Of a DNA stretch of 64,000 nt, positions 33,870-43,858 are shown piece after piece. The notes beneath the pieces are model-generated. The model did not search any database. It had not been told where the DNA came from and saw nothing but the letters and a program-made list of their open reading frames with translations. The DNA is from a virus: positions 1-64,000 of the IMG/VR virus record IMGVR_UViG_3300044675_002599. One strand, given 5' to 3'. Positions within the stretch are counted from its first letter, which is position 1. Every line of letters starts with the position of its first letter. The position numbers and the translations under genes were made by a program.

Positions 33870-35816
33870 CTATTCTACTTTCACTGCTATAGAGTCAAGC
33901 ACCTTTTTTAACGTTTCAGGTGCTTTTTGATAGAATCCAGAAGCCTTCAATTTTTTGCCTGCAGATATTGTAATTTCATTCATGCCTTTTTGCATGGCTT
34001 GGAATGACGCCACGGTTCCTTTTAATTTAAAGTTATCTTTTTCAGCACGTGCTTTATCGACAGCTCCTGCGTAAACTCGAAATCCACGCGCTAAATCTGT
34101 AGTAGTTATACCACTAGGTAGTTTCCCATCTATGATTCCAACTCCTTGTAAAATAGCTGCTTCTGTATCAGGAGTTGCAGTTTCTAATTTACTTGCCCAT
34201 GTTTCATATTGCGCTTGACGTTTCATTGCAGATGCTCTTGCAATAGTAATGGAATCCGTAGCCACTTTAAGGACTTCATTATCTGCTTCACTATTAGTCA
34301 CAACTGATCTAGCAGCTCTATCTAATTCGCCTTGCTTTTTGTCAAATTCACGTTTAATATCAGCGCGAACACCTTCCATAAGTGCTTCAGCACCTTTTAA
34401 AGAATCACTTGCTGTAGTTGCTGCACGTTTACGACTATCTTCAGATGCGTTAAATAAATCTGGTGCACGATTATAAATAGACTTTATGACATTAGATGCT
34501 GTTGTAGTGTCATCAAGTAATGTTGCTAAGCGATTTGCACCAGATTGATCAAATAACTGTATGCTTGGCTCATCTAATCCAAGTGCAATCTGTGCCTCAT
34601 ACGGAGACACTTTATTTGTTGTAGCAAAGTCTTTAATAGCGTTAATGATCATTGGCAACGCAAGACGTGTAGCCTTTATTGGATTAAATTGTATTTTGGC
34701 AGGTATTAATTCTCCCACCTTCGTAACTGTTCCATCTGGACGGGTATACGCACCACCCTGTGGATCATATTTAGCTGGCGTGTAATCATATGCTCCAATT
34801 TCATAATCATTAACGCCTCTGTCTTTCATTAACGTCCGTAATGCTTTTCGATCTTCGGCAGTCAATGATGTGTCTTTTGCAATACTATAAGGTTTACCAG
34901 CCAAGATGTCCGCAGTACTTACTGATTGAATTTTTACAGGTTCCTGCTTGGGTTGTGTATTTACATCAATAACTGGTGGTGTATTTGGTGGTGGTGGTGG
35001 AGGTGTTGCCTGTTGAGTAGTAGTATTACCACCCATTCCACTTACGCCCATCCCATTGACAGGAGCGACACCCATACCCTGAGTCACTCCAGTAGTAGGA
35101 GCAGTGCCCATGCCGGTATTCATGCCAGCAGTAGGAGCAGGTGATGCACCCTGAGTTGGAGGTGCAGCTTGCATATCCATCCAGTTATAAATGTCAGCAT
35201 TATCCATGCCTACATTTTGGCCTTGGCCAACAGGTGCGCCTTGTTGCTGTCCAGTAGACTTTAAACCACCTAAAGCCATTAAGTCCGGGGCTTCCCACTT
35301 TGAATCACTAAAGATGTCTCCAAGATTCAACGATTGAGCATGTTCACCAAATAGTTTTTTTGCTTCTGCGTTGCTTCTCGTAATGTCCTCAATCTGTCCT
35401 CTAATTATTGCTTCTGCTCCGGGCGACAAATTACGGTCAGTCAGTTTAGCAATCAATGGTTTAAGTTGTTCTTTTTGCTTGCCCTCAAAATCCATCCATT
35501 GAGTTTTTAATTGAAGTCTTTCTTTTGGTAATTTAGCCTTTAAATCAAAAAGACTTTGCGCACGAGTAAGATCCCTGATCGGAGCGTTAGCATTAAACTC
35601 CTGAAGCTCCCGATTGTACTGATCAATACCACGTTGGTCAGCATCAACACTACGCTTATATGTTGCATCCGCACGTCTACCTTCAGACATACGTTGCTCT
35701 GATTGCAGTTTCTCTTGACTAAATTGTTGTTGCTGTTGTTGACGCTGACCCTTGCCTTGTTGAAGAGTATCAAGAAAAGACAATAGTCCTGTTACACCAC
35801 CGGAGTTGATTTTCAT
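33870..35816 (-). CDS. Internal virion protein (gp15-position)
   Basis: 648 aa. Gln-rich coiled coil at about residues 20-60, a long helical section, a Gly-Met-Pro-rich flexible stretch at about 205-285 (with a PPPPPP run), then a helical C-terminal half. Position between the gp14-like and giant genes suggests an ejected core protein. A lytic or enzymatic motif is not visible. Confidence 0.65.
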   Translation of the reverse strand: MKINSGGVTGLLSFLDTLQQGKGQRQQQQQQFSQEKLQSEQRMSEGRRADATYKRSVDADQRGIDQYNRELQEFNANAPIRDLTRAQSLFDLKAKLPKERLQLKTQWMDFEGKQKEQLKPLIAKLTDRNLSPGAEAIIRGQIEDITRSNAEAKKLFGEHAQSLNLGDIFSDSKWEAPDLMALGGLKSTGQQQGAPVGQGQNVGMDNADIYNWMDMQAAPPTQGASPAPTAGMNTGMGTAPTTGVTQGMGVAPVNGMGVSGMGGNTTTQQATPPPPPPNTPPVIDVNTQPKQEPVKIQSVSTADILAGKPYSIAKDTSLTAEDRKALRTLMKDRGVNDYEIGAYDYTPAKYDPQGGAYTRPDGTVTKVGELIPAKIQFNPIKATRLALPMIINAIKDFATTNKVSPYEAQIALGLDEPSIQLFDQSGANRLATLLDDTTTASNVIKSIYNRAPDLFNASEDSRKRAATTASDSLKGAEALMEGVRADIKREFDKKQGELDRAARSVVTNSEADNEVLKVATDSITIARASAMKRQAQYETWASKLETATPDTEAAILQGVGIIDGKLPSGITTTDLARGFRVYAGAVDKARAEKDNFKLKGTVASFQAMQKGMNEITISAGKKLKASGFYQKAPETLKKVLDSIAVKVE

Positions 35817-35818
35817 TG

Positions 35819-36568
35819 TTACGCTCTTCTTCTGTAGTAATCTGCTTCAGCTTGACGTACAGCATTTTGCGACTTAAAGTCTCTATCGGCATTCATTTGG
35901 TTCAAGTATTGGCCACCAAGATTACCAAACATGCCAGAGATTTGGTCTCTCTTGTTCTGTAATGCTGCGTCTCTTTCCATAGCCGCTTGACCTTCTGCTT
36001 GATATTGACCAGTAAGATTATTAATACCTGATGTTGTATCACCAAAGAATCCACGCGCAGCATTAGATGCCGACTGATAACCTTGATCGGCTAAACCAAG
36101 TGCTCTATTTCTACGATCATCGGCTCCCATAGCATATTGCACTGCACCTTGAGACATAGCCTGACTAATAGGGTTATTGTAGAAGTTGTCTTGCATCATA
36201 TTGCCAGTAATTCCGCCACCCATATTAAGTGCGTTACCTTGAGCATTGTAGCGACCCTGAGCTTGTGCGGCGTTTGCAGTAATGTTACCCATCTGGGCAC
36301 CAGCGCTTCTAAGCATATTGTTAGTTGCGTCAGGATTCATAGCCCCTTCAATTGCATTCTGTCTAAGTCGTTCAGTTTGATCTTGTGCTTTATTGGCTAA
36401 CTTGTTATTTTTAAAATAGTTTTCTTGAGCCATGTTAGTAAGCTGTTGATTAGCGCCACGCTGCCTGCTAATATCTGCTTGATATGGATTACGCACTTTT
36501 CCAAATGCGCCACCCGCCATGTTTCCTAAAAACTGTGATGCTAGACCAATGCCTAATTGTGGTGGCAT
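35819..36568 (-). CDS. Internal virion protein (gp14-position)
   Basis: 249 aa, rich in Gln, Asn, Gly and Ala with long helices (NKLANKAQDQTERLRQNA) and a basic tail ending YYRRRA. Such composition is typical of small podovirus ejection proteins that form the first channel part. Three-base gap to the next gene. Confidence 0.65.
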   Translation of the reverse strand: MPPQLGIGLASQFLGNMAGGAFGKVRNPYQADISRQRGANQQLTNMAQENYFKNNKLANKAQDQTERLRQNAIEGAMNPDATNNMLRSAGAQMGNITANAAQAQGRYNAQGNALNMGGGITGNMMQDNFYNNPISQAMSQGAVQYAMGADDRRNRALGLADQGYQSASNAARGFFGDTTSGINNLTGQYQAEGQAAMERDAALQNKRDQISGMFGNLGGQYLNQMNADRDFKSQNAVRQAEADYYRRRA

Positions 36569-36580
36569 AATGCGTTCCTC

Positions 36581-37024
36581 CTACTGTAGTACAAACCAAA
36601 TACCAGTTCCTGTAGTTGATGTCTGTGCGACAACTGTGATTGTCTCATACTGTGCTACTGGCCATGCTTTAGCTGCTGGCTTAACAACAACATCTCCTGA
36701 CAATGCGGCAAGTGAAACTTGATTTGCAGTACTGTCAATCTTTATTATATGGATAAATTGTCCCTTAGCATAGTATGCCGATGGCAAAGTAATAACTACA
36801 GCTGCGGTAGCTGCATCTGTTTGAATAATTAATTGACCAGTATCAGCCTGTCCAGATGCAGTCATAGTCATTGGGGTAAAGTTCGCAGGTGTATATGGCT
36901 GTGAAAAATTACCAGCTGTCTGTATATTTTGAGTTACAACTTTACTCTTACCGGGTCCAATGGATCTGTTATTTGCCGATGATGACAGGCTATCAGGTGT
37001 GATTACAGGACCTATTATTGGCAT
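36581..37024 (-). CDS. Virion protein, probable tail component
   Basis: 147 aa, strand-rich and Thr/Ala-rich, with a disordered N-terminus and a segment (QFIHIIKIDSTANQVSLAAL) like a small beta-sandwich. It lies between the nozzle-like and gp14-like genes. No specific family recognised. Confidence 0.6.
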   Translation of the reverse strand: MPIIGPVITPDSLSSSANNRSIGPGKSKVVTQNIQTAGNFSQPYTPANFTPMTMTASGQADTGQLIIQTDAATAAVVITLPSAYYAKGQFIHIIKIDSTANQVSLAALSGDVVVKPAAKAWPVAQYETITVVAQTSTTGTGIWFVLQ

Positions 37025-40000
37025 TAACTTCTCCTAACTGCGCTTTCAGTCGATTGCAAAGATGCAGCATGAATTTCTAATCGTGACTGGACAGACCCTG
37101 TTAATTCTAGTTGTAACCAAGATCCACGTAAGTCAACAGGTAATTGTCTAAGCGCAATAGCCTTATCTTCATTTACTGCAGTTGTATAGCTTTTACTATA
37201 TCCAGTTGCATTTCTATTTGACGTTACTTTCCACGTAATAGTAGTTGATACTGGACTGAAATAATGTATGTTGCATTGATGTGGTCTATTGATTCCATAG
37301 TAAGCTACTCCCTCAGCATATGTCTGACCATATTGTCGAGTCAGTAATTTCCATGCAATGTTACTATTTGCGCCGCTGTATGTAGGTCGGTCAGCAAATC
37401 CTTCTAATCTAAATACCTGTCCATTACTCCCACCGATATACATATCTGCAACATCATTAGTTGACGTACAACTTACCGCAGACGTAGCAAATGTTTGCAC
37501 TGAGGAGAAGATAGGTAAATTCCATTTAACCCATCCTGTAGTCCGTGAATCCCAAACATAGCACACTGAATTTGATGTTGCGGTAGTTGCACCAGCAACA
37601 GGAGAGAATGCATACAGTCTGCGTTCATGTGTCAGTAATATGATTCCGGAGTATGCAGCCGCGCTGATATATGAAGCAGATCCAGTAGGGCCATAATCAG
37701 ATGATCTTGGATTAAGAACACCTTCAAGTGGAAGGCTGACAGGCTCAATGGTTGTACCTGCCATCGTACTAATTCCAGAACTTGTTACATACAGAGGTTT
37801 ACCTATTACAGATGCAATGCCTTTTGGTGCAAGTAAACCAGCACCCGGTTCTCTCACAAACTGCTGTGCTTGAAAAGATGTTGGATCAAAACCCATAATT
37901 GGCACAATGCTGTTTTCTCTAAATGCAATAAGAACAGCTGACGTGTCTCCACCAGCAGCAACAACTCCATCTCCAGCATATGACAACAGGTTGACTATTT
38001 TCTCTTTGTCATCCTGTGAGCCAATAGTCATTAACGCGCCTTTAATGGCTAAAAACGGATCTTGTACATTTGGAATATTAGTAGTGTATACACCGTATTC
38101 GTTATCTTTATTTAATGGCCAAGAAGCGTAAAGCGCATTGTCTTTACTAACAAACAAGCGTTGCTTGTGAGATGCGATTGAGCTTAATCCAGTTGGAAGT
38201 TGATCATTGCCTGAATGATAGAAATCTCCTTGCCTACCAATGTTTGTGCTGTATAGAATATCTGTATCTTTTACATCATCATAAATAGTGTATGTGCCTA
38301 CGTTGCCAGCCCATGTGACATCAAATGTAAGCCCATCCGCAGCAACAAGCGCTGGAGACGCTGCGGCATAATCAAATACCTGCGCAGCTTGTCCAGTATA
38401 ACTTCCTGCAGTTCCTAGATTAATTGGAATCATTCCTATTAACCGAGGCATGCCATCAGTAAAAATAGTGTCACACCGTCTATAAATTAAAAGATAATCA
38501 TAGTTGTAATCTGTTGTACTATTCCGCAATCCCGTTTCAGTAAACGTAATACGACCACGGCTATACGCTACAGATGATTCAATTTGCTGGCTAAAATCTG
38601 ATGACGTTGTTTCAATGCCTTCACCCGGAGGAGCTGATATCGCATAAGCTGATGTTGCTCTCCATGCTGCAGGAGCTGCTTTCCATCGAGTAAATATGTA
38701 CTTGTATTGATTATCAGGAAGTAACCCTCCTTGCCTAACAACATCGCCAAGTCCAATCAATACAGAACTATTTGATACGTCCTCAATATCCTCATCAAAA
38801 CGTAAATATAACGCAGTCACAGCATCTCTGACTGTGGCAGGAATAGGAAATAATTGAAACTCTAGGAACCGACTCTGCGCATTATATATGGCTTGCCCTG
38901 TCCAGTTAATTGCTCCAGATGACTCCTGTACGCCTAAACTAATCGGTAATCCGTTCGTTCGTATATTAGGATGCAATTCTGCGCGTATGCCAAGTGCCCT
39001 GTCAGATGACATATCAAATGCCGCACCCAATGATAATTTAATAAGCCTATTTTGTACATATCCGCCATACATACCGGTGATGTTACTGTTAACTTGAACT
39101 GCACTTACTGTAGCAAGTCCTAAATCTGTTGTAACAGCATTATCGTTTGCGCTTGATAAAAGGCTATACATGTAAACGCCATCAATCAATATTCCGGGAT
39201 CATCAAATCTTTCCCAACCACCGTTAGATAACGAAACCTGTAATGAAACTAATGTAGATTCAAACTCCCTAAAATCAACGACATACTCAAATAAAATCCA
39301 GTCAGCTGTAGTTTGTTTTGGTGCTGCATCTGCAACTGCGCTAAAAACTGCTCCATTAATAAGGTTCCCTAATCCCGGAACAGATCCGCTATATCCTTTA
39401 ACTATGACATTAATATATTGCCCATTAAAAGGTTTAGCGTCATCGTAATTCATTAAGTAAAAAGAAAGTTTAAATAGTCCATTTACTTTAGCTGTACTAC
39501 CATTTTGTGTGTATGTTGGAAGACCTGTAATATCTTGAACAATATAGTCCTGTGGTTGGTCAATATGAACTAAACGTCCACTGGTTCTACCATCAGCCCC
39601 TTTAGATACAGTGCCTTTTTTGCCTGTCCAAGGAATAGGTTTTAAGAGAACGTCATTACCGCTGCCGGTTCCAATAGACGGCTGACCAGCGGTAACATTC
39701 CAGTTTGCACATGTTGATGTTCCAAATGTAGCAAATATTGGATTAAGTACTCTATTGTCAGATGGAGTAGAAGACGCAAACGTAGCGTTAGCAGCAGAGT
39801 CAGCATATGTCCCAGACGTGTATTGTTTTAGATTTTTTGTAATACCAACAGCATTTGGTTTTGTTGATGTTGGGCCAGCAACAACTGGCATAGATGCGCC
39901 TATTGTTCCATTGGTTCTAAACAAACTAAATGTAGAACCAGATCCACCCACACCATATATGTAACGACCATATTGAGTCATCCGTACATCTTTCCCCAGT

Positions 40001-40353
40001 GAGGGGAAAACAAATGACGCGCCAGTAGTTTGATCTGTAATTTCTGTTTCTACTGCAGGTGTTGCCGATGGATCGGTTGTAAATAACTTGCCATTTTTAG
40101 CATAAACTAATTTACTTACTCCACTTGTGCCTTTCAATGACGTCAATTCATATACTGGATTAGCGTTGAACGTGTTGCAAATGCCTTTAAATCCATTGCG
40201 AACAACAAGTGAATTGCCATCAACCATCATGTTTTCTATGTTTTGCGCGTAACCATCTTTCAACTTATTTGGCTGTGTTCTGGTGTCCATGCCTATAAAG
40301 TTAATGTCACCAAGTACGTATGACTGCTGATTGTTTACTGCTCGTATAGCCAT
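37024..40353 (-). CDS. Tail nozzle / stabilisation-like protein
   Basis: 1109 aa. The N-terminus (GDINFIGMDTRTQPNKLKDG, then YAQNIENMMV and a V-RNGFK segment) is the pattern of phage nozzle or stabilisation proteins that read TRxxPxxLxxGxxxxxxN. The rest is strand-rich with many Gly-Ser turns, consistent with beta-propeller and beta-sandwich domains. It would form the distal tail tube. The ATG at 40353 overlaps the previous stop as TAATG and has AAGGGG upstream. Confidence 0.75.
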   Translation of the reverse strand: MAIRAVNNQQSYVLGDINFIGMDTRTQPNKLKDGYAQNIENMMVDGNSLVVRNGFKGICNTFNANPVYELTSLKGTSGVSKLVYAKNGKLFTTDPSATPAVETEITDQTTGASFVFPSLGKDVRMTQYGRYIYGVGGSGSTFSLFRTNGTIGASMPVVAGPTSTKPNAVGITKNLKQYTSGTYADSAANATFASSTPSDNRVLNPIFATFGTSTCANWNVTAGQPSIGTGSGNDVLLKPIPWTGKKGTVSKGADGRTSGRLVHIDQPQDYIVQDITGLPTYTQNGSTAKVNGLFKLSFYLMNYDDAKPFNGQYINVIVKGYSGSVPGLGNLINGAVFSAVADAAPKQTTADWILFEYVVDFREFESTLVSLQVSLSNGGWERFDDPGILIDGVYMYSLLSSANDNAVTTDLGLATVSAVQVNSNITGMYGGYVQNRLIKLSLGAAFDMSSDRALGIRAELHPNIRTNGLPISLGVQESSGAINWTGQAIYNAQSRFLEFQLFPIPATVRDAVTALYLRFDEDIEDVSNSSVLIGLGDVVRQGGLLPDNQYKYIFTRWKAAPAAWRATSAYAISAPPGEGIETTSSDFSQQIESSVAYSRGRITFTETGLRNSTTDYNYDYLLIYRRCDTIFTDGMPRLIGMIPINLGTAGSYTGQAAQVFDYAAASPALVAADGLTFDVTWAGNVGTYTIYDDVKDTDILYSTNIGRQGDFYHSGNDQLPTGLSSIASHKQRLFVSKDNALYASWPLNKDNEYGVYTTNIPNVQDPFLAIKGALMTIGSQDDKEKIVNLLSYAGDGVVAAGGDTSAVLIAFRENSIVPIMGFDPTSFQAQQFVREPGAGLLAPKGIASVIGKPLYVTSSGISTMAGTTIEPVSLPLEGVLNPRSSDYGPTGSASYISAAAYSGIILLTHERRLYAFSPVAGATTATSNSVCYVWDSRTTGWVKWNLPIFSSVQTFATSAVSCTSTNDVADMYIGGSNGQVFRLEGFADRPTYSGANSNIAWKLLTRQYGQTYAEGVAYYGINRPHQCNIHYFSPVSTTITWKVTSNRNATGYSKSYTTAVNEDKAIALRQLPVDLRGSWLQLELTGSVQSRLEIHAASLQSTESAVRRS

Positions 40354-41135
40354 TACAAACACCCCTTACGAGTAAACTGTTTACTCAGTGTCCCGTCCCT
40401 AGTCATCGTACAAGTAGTAGAATCATCACGATAATATCCACGACTACCTATTAATTTACTAATTGCATACATTCTAAATATTGGCAAAGTATATGGTAAA
40501 TCAGCTGGTTGTCCGTTTGATGTTATGCAATTTATACTATTGCCACGATGATATTCACTACTCGATATTACTTCTGCAAGATCATACAATCTAAATACTG
40601 GCAAAGTAAACGGTAAATCCGCCTGACTATCTGAACACTGAACTTGATTAGTCAGCCAACTAGAAGATAATGTTGGCGGAATACGCCAAGGCGGGCATTC
40701 ACATAAATCAGCATATATAGCATTTGATGTAAAAGATGCACTTGCAGTTATGCTGACTGAAGATGGAGGTATAGGTCCACCAGTCACGATACCTGAAGCT
40801 GCTGATGTTGCAAATGCACTTAATGTTGAAGAAGATATGTATGTTAGAACAGAACTTACACTTGCTTTTGCAAGAATAGATCCACTCACATTGTAATTGA
40901 TAACAGATGATGTTGTTGCAAATGCAGACTGCGTACTAGTTGCTGTTCTTGTAACGTTAGTCGTTACTGTTGCTTTTGCTGTTTGCGCACTGCTAACTGA
41001 TATTGTAGGCGTTGAAGATAGAGTAGCAAAAGCACTAAGGCTTGCTGATTTGTCACCACCGGGAGGAGGTGGTGCTGCAAGTCTTGCGGCTATAAATATC
41101 GCTGTTATATAACCAGCGCCAAGTGGTAGTGCCAT
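40353..41135 (-). CDS. Repeat-containing tail or fibre protein
   Basis: 260 aa. The N-terminal half is Ser/Thr/Ala-rich with SAFAT at residues 34, 70 and 106, an exact 36-residue period. The C-terminal half has two units of about 39 residues (172-203 and 211-242) with ADLPFTLPVFRLY and ADLPYTLPIFRMY, each ending near a Cys. A hydrophobic start (LPLGAGYITAIFIAARL) may anchor it. Probably a virion surface protein. Confidence 0.65.
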   Translation of the reverse strand: MALPLGAGYITAIFIAARLAAPPPPGGDKSASLSAFATLSSTPTISVSSAQTAKATVTTNVTRTATSTQSAFATTSSVINYNVSGSILAKASVSSVLTYISSSTLSAFATSAASGIVTGGPIPPSSVSITASASFTSNAIYADLCECPPWRIPPTLSSSWLTNQVQCSDSQADLPFTLPVFRLYDLAEVISSSEYHRGNSINCITSNGQPADLPYTLPIFRMYAISKLIGSRGYYRDDSTTCTMTRDGTLSKQFTRKGCL

Positions 41136-41617
41136 TAGTCTAGGGTAATACTAATGCCTGTATTATTTGGAAACGTGATTGTTTGACCAGCTCCAAGAGT
41201 CACTGACCCACCTGTAATATCACCGTAAAATAAAATAGATGCATCTGTGCTGGCTGTGGCGCTAATTGCTTGAGCATTGCAAACAGCGATACCTGCAATA
41301 GTAATTGCTCCGGTGGCAGTAAAAGAAACAACTGGGATATTAGTCAATGGTCCGGGAGTTGCTGTGCTTGCTGCAGTATTTGCTCCGCCAACTCCAAAAA
41401 CCTGTGCTGGAGTTGCACCAATAGCAATTCTATTTGTTGTGTAACCACCAGTGCCTGATGCGATTTCAGCCAAAGCAGCATCGGATGTTACGTTTGACAT
41501 TAATGCTAAGTACAATTGACCTGCAGCTCCACCACTTGCTGCAAATGTTGTTCCGCGCAATAAATGATTAATGAGATTTGCTTCAGTTGCATTTGTAAAC
41601 GCTGTTGTTGTTGCCAT
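41135..41617 (-). CDS. Phage tail fibre-like protein (160 aa)
   Basis: Starts with TNATEANLINHLLRG and has QLYLALMSNVTSDAALAEIA followed by Gly-rich strands, a pattern shared by small fibre-tip proteins of many phages. Beta-rich throughout. Between the repeat protein and the separate fibre C-terminal domain. Confidence 0.7.
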   Translation of the reverse strand: MATTTAFTNATEANLINHLLRGTTFAASGGAAGQLYLALMSNVTSDAALAEIASGTGGYTTNRIAIGATPAQVFGVGGANTAASTATPGPLTNIPVVSFTATGAITIAGIAVCNAQAISATASTDASILFYGDITGGSVTLGAGQTITFPNNTGISITLD

Positions 41618-41619
41618 GA

Positions 41620-42513
41620 CTATGTTCCTACCTTCACAATTGGATCTGCAGTAATGCTAGTTGTAATTGGCTGTGACCAAATTATTGTAGTATCAGCTTC
41701 ATTGTACACATTAACTTGTGTGCCACCTGACGCATCTACCTTGTTGCGTAAAATGCGCAACGCATTACGAACTGTCCGCCCACTGGATGTAGTAGATACT
41801 TCATTTCCAGAACTATCAAGATTACGTTTAAGTATAGCATCGGCTATTTCTTCAACCGCGTCAGTAGCTAGCGCATTTGCATTAATAGCACCTGCCGCAA
41901 AATCAGCAGCAATGATAACGCCCGGTTGCATTTCATGTATATCAGCTGCAATATGATTTGAACCTGTTATAAATGTTTCATTAGATGGCGATGTTGATTT
42001 TGCTCTAATCGTTCTTGCACCAAAGGTGTTTGCTGTTGTGTAAGAAGCAAGCAACGCATTCCATACTTCACTGGCAATAACGCCATCAGTAATAGATGCC
42101 GCAGTAATAGCATTAGTTGCAATACTGGCTACAGCAACAGAACCCGTCAAGTCACGAGTTGCATATGACCACACATCCGCAGCCGTAATACCCGTTGAAG
42201 CAGTAGGGTCATACGCAACAACTTGCGCCATAAGAACAACAGGCCGAATACTAGTGTCGACTACGGTTACTGTTAGAATACCCAAATCACTTAGGAATGA
42301 AGATGCCATCTCGTAGTACCAGTGACCATTTTCAATATGCACAAGTGTTGCAGGTGTAAAAGGTTGAGTAGAAAAAGCAACTCCGTTTTTATACAGACGG
42401 ACTGTTGGCCCTGTAAGAGTATTAACTGGAGTATATCCATCTGCGGGATTTGCAAGAAACATATATATGCGTCGATAAGTAGCAGTTGTTTCATTCTGTT
42501 TAAACTGTTGCAT
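41620..42513 (-). CDS. Stand-alone fibre C-terminal domain protein (297 aa)
   Basis: The N-terminal 90 residues look like a strand-rich tail domain, and the end (GRTVRNALRILRNKVDASGG, then VYNEADT) matches the C-terminus of the fused fibre at 43855 (ERTVRSALRSLRNKVAVASG, then VYKENDA). So this appears to be the same domain as the fused C-terminal part of that protein, here as a separate gene. One-base overlap with the beta-helix gene. Confidence 0.7.
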   Translation of the reverse strand: MQQFKQNETTATYRRIYMFLANPADGYTPVNTLTGPTVRLYKNGVAFSTQPFTPATLVHIENGHWYYEMASSFLSDLGILTVTVVDTSIRPVVLMAQVVAYDPTASTGITAADVWSYATRDLTGSVAVASIATNAITAASITDGVIASEVWNALLASYTTANTFGARTIRAKSTSPSNETFITGSNHIAADIHEMQPGVIIAADFAAGAINANALATDAVEEIADAILKRNLDSSGNEVSTTSSGRTVRNALRILRNKVDASGGTQVNVYNEADTTIIWSQPITTSITADPIVKVGT

Positions 42514-43637
42514 TAGTTGATCCCCGCATTAATTGTATATCGTGGAGCAGTAGCCGCTCCACTACCAGCACTTACTGGATTGTTCTCTGCCACACCTACA
42601 GATGGAGGACTAGGACGTGCATACGAATAAATGTCATTAACAGGCGCACCAGTAGCAGTACCATCGCCATTCACAATCCCAGTTAGATACGGCTGTACAA
42701 ACAAATGCCTAGATGAACCCGTTAAGAATCCAGCACCGAGATCGATACCAAATGTTCCTACTGTAATTGTGTTTGCACCTGTTACTGAAAATCCAACACG
42801 AGGGACACTGAAACACGTCAATCTATTGTAGTCCTCCGAAATTTGGTCAGTTACGTTTGCTGACATAGCCGTTGTAACTCCCATAATTAAGCAGTTTCGT
42901 ACAGTTACAGAGCCGACCGCATATAGAGCAGTGTTGACAAGTATTCCAGTTGCGCCACCAAATGTAGTACAGTTAGTAATAGTAATTCCGCTTAATATCC
43001 CAGTAGTTCCTGATGACAGCAAAAAGATACAAGATGACGTACTAGCCATAATAAAGCAGTTTGTAATCGTAATACCTACATTGATTGCACCACTAGAGGC
43101 AACAGGAGCTATCTGTAACACGTTAGCCCTGCCAATTAAAATGCAGTTCTTGACAACGCTGTTTGATGTAGTACCACTAGGAATATCAAATCGGCAAGCA
43201 CCACTACTTCCAGTAGTAGTCATGTGACACTTATCGAAAGTTATGTTTGTACTCGAACCTTGTACACGAACCGCATAACCCGTGGAACTTTCAACACGTA
43301 TATTTTTAAAGGACAAGTACGTCTTGCCTGACATACTTAATGTGTCACTAGTAGAACCAGCGGTGTCATCGTTAGTTAGAAATGCAGTAAGTCGAACTTC
43401 ACCAGCAGTACCAAAAATAACACCATCTGTATCACCAATAATATTAGTAGTTGCTGGTGATGTAGTAAAGCCAACTGTGACAATCTCACGATAGACACCA
43501 GCAGCTATATAGATAGTGTCACCAGAGGCTACACCAGACGTTGCACCAAGAGCATAATTAATCGTTTGCCAAGCTGCACCTTGAGATGTACCAGCAGATG
43601 CATTACTACCAGTTGTTTTAACGTAGTACGTTGCCAT
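42513..43637 (-). CDS. Right-handed beta-helix tail protein, cassette 2
   Basis: 374 aa. The opening MATYYVKTTGSNASAGTSQG and the recurring ITNCFIM, ITNCTTFG, VRNCLIMG coils are those of a parallel beta-helix. Such domains make receptor-binding tailspikes, sometimes with glycan-hydrolase sites; no catalytic residues can be named here. Second copy of a duplicated fibre cassette, lacking the fused C-terminal domain. Confidence 0.75.
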   Translation of the reverse strand: MATYYVKTTGSNASAGTSQGAAWQTINYALGATSGVASGDTIYIAAGVYREIVTVGFTTSPATTNIIGDTDGVIFGTAGEVRLTAFLTNDDTAGSTSDTLSMSGKTYLSFKNIRVESSTGYAVRVQGSSTNITFDKCHMTTTGSSGACRFDIPSGTTSNSVVKNCILIGRANVLQIAPVASSGAINVGITITNCFIMASTSSCIFLLSSGTTGILSGITITNCTTFGGATGILVNTALYAVGSVTVRNCLIMGVTTAMSANVTDQISEDYNRLTCFSVPRVGFSVTGANTITVGTFGIDLGAGFLTGSSRHLFVQPYLTGIVNGDGTATGAPVNDIYSYARPSPPSVGVAENNPVSAGSGAATAPRYTINAGIN

Positions 43638-43858
43638 TAATCAGTACCAGCAATCTGAACAGCCATCACCGACATAAAGATGCCTACATACTCAAGTTGA
43701 AACTCTTCACTCTGGTTATTCCACCAGTCATTGACAGATGTTCCATCTATACCAAAAGTACTAATCACATTGCCAGCATCGTCCGTAATGTCGGCTTTGA
43801 TATTCCAGTCAGGAATCGGTTGAGTGACTCTAGTTATAACCACGTTATTTAGATTCAT
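43637..43858 (-). CDS. Small fibre-associated protein, cassette 2 copy
   Basis: 73 aa. Paralogue of the 75-aa protein at 45447: I count 38 identical residues out of 73, including TFGIDGTSVNDWW versus TFGVDGTSVNVWW. Each copy lies immediately upstream of a beta-helix protein and overlaps its neighbour, which suggests an assembly or linking role. Confidence 0.75.
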   Translation of the reverse strand: MNLNNVVITRVTQPIPDWNIKADITDDAGNVISTFGIDGTSVNDWWNNQSEEFQLEYVGIFMSVMAVQIAGTD

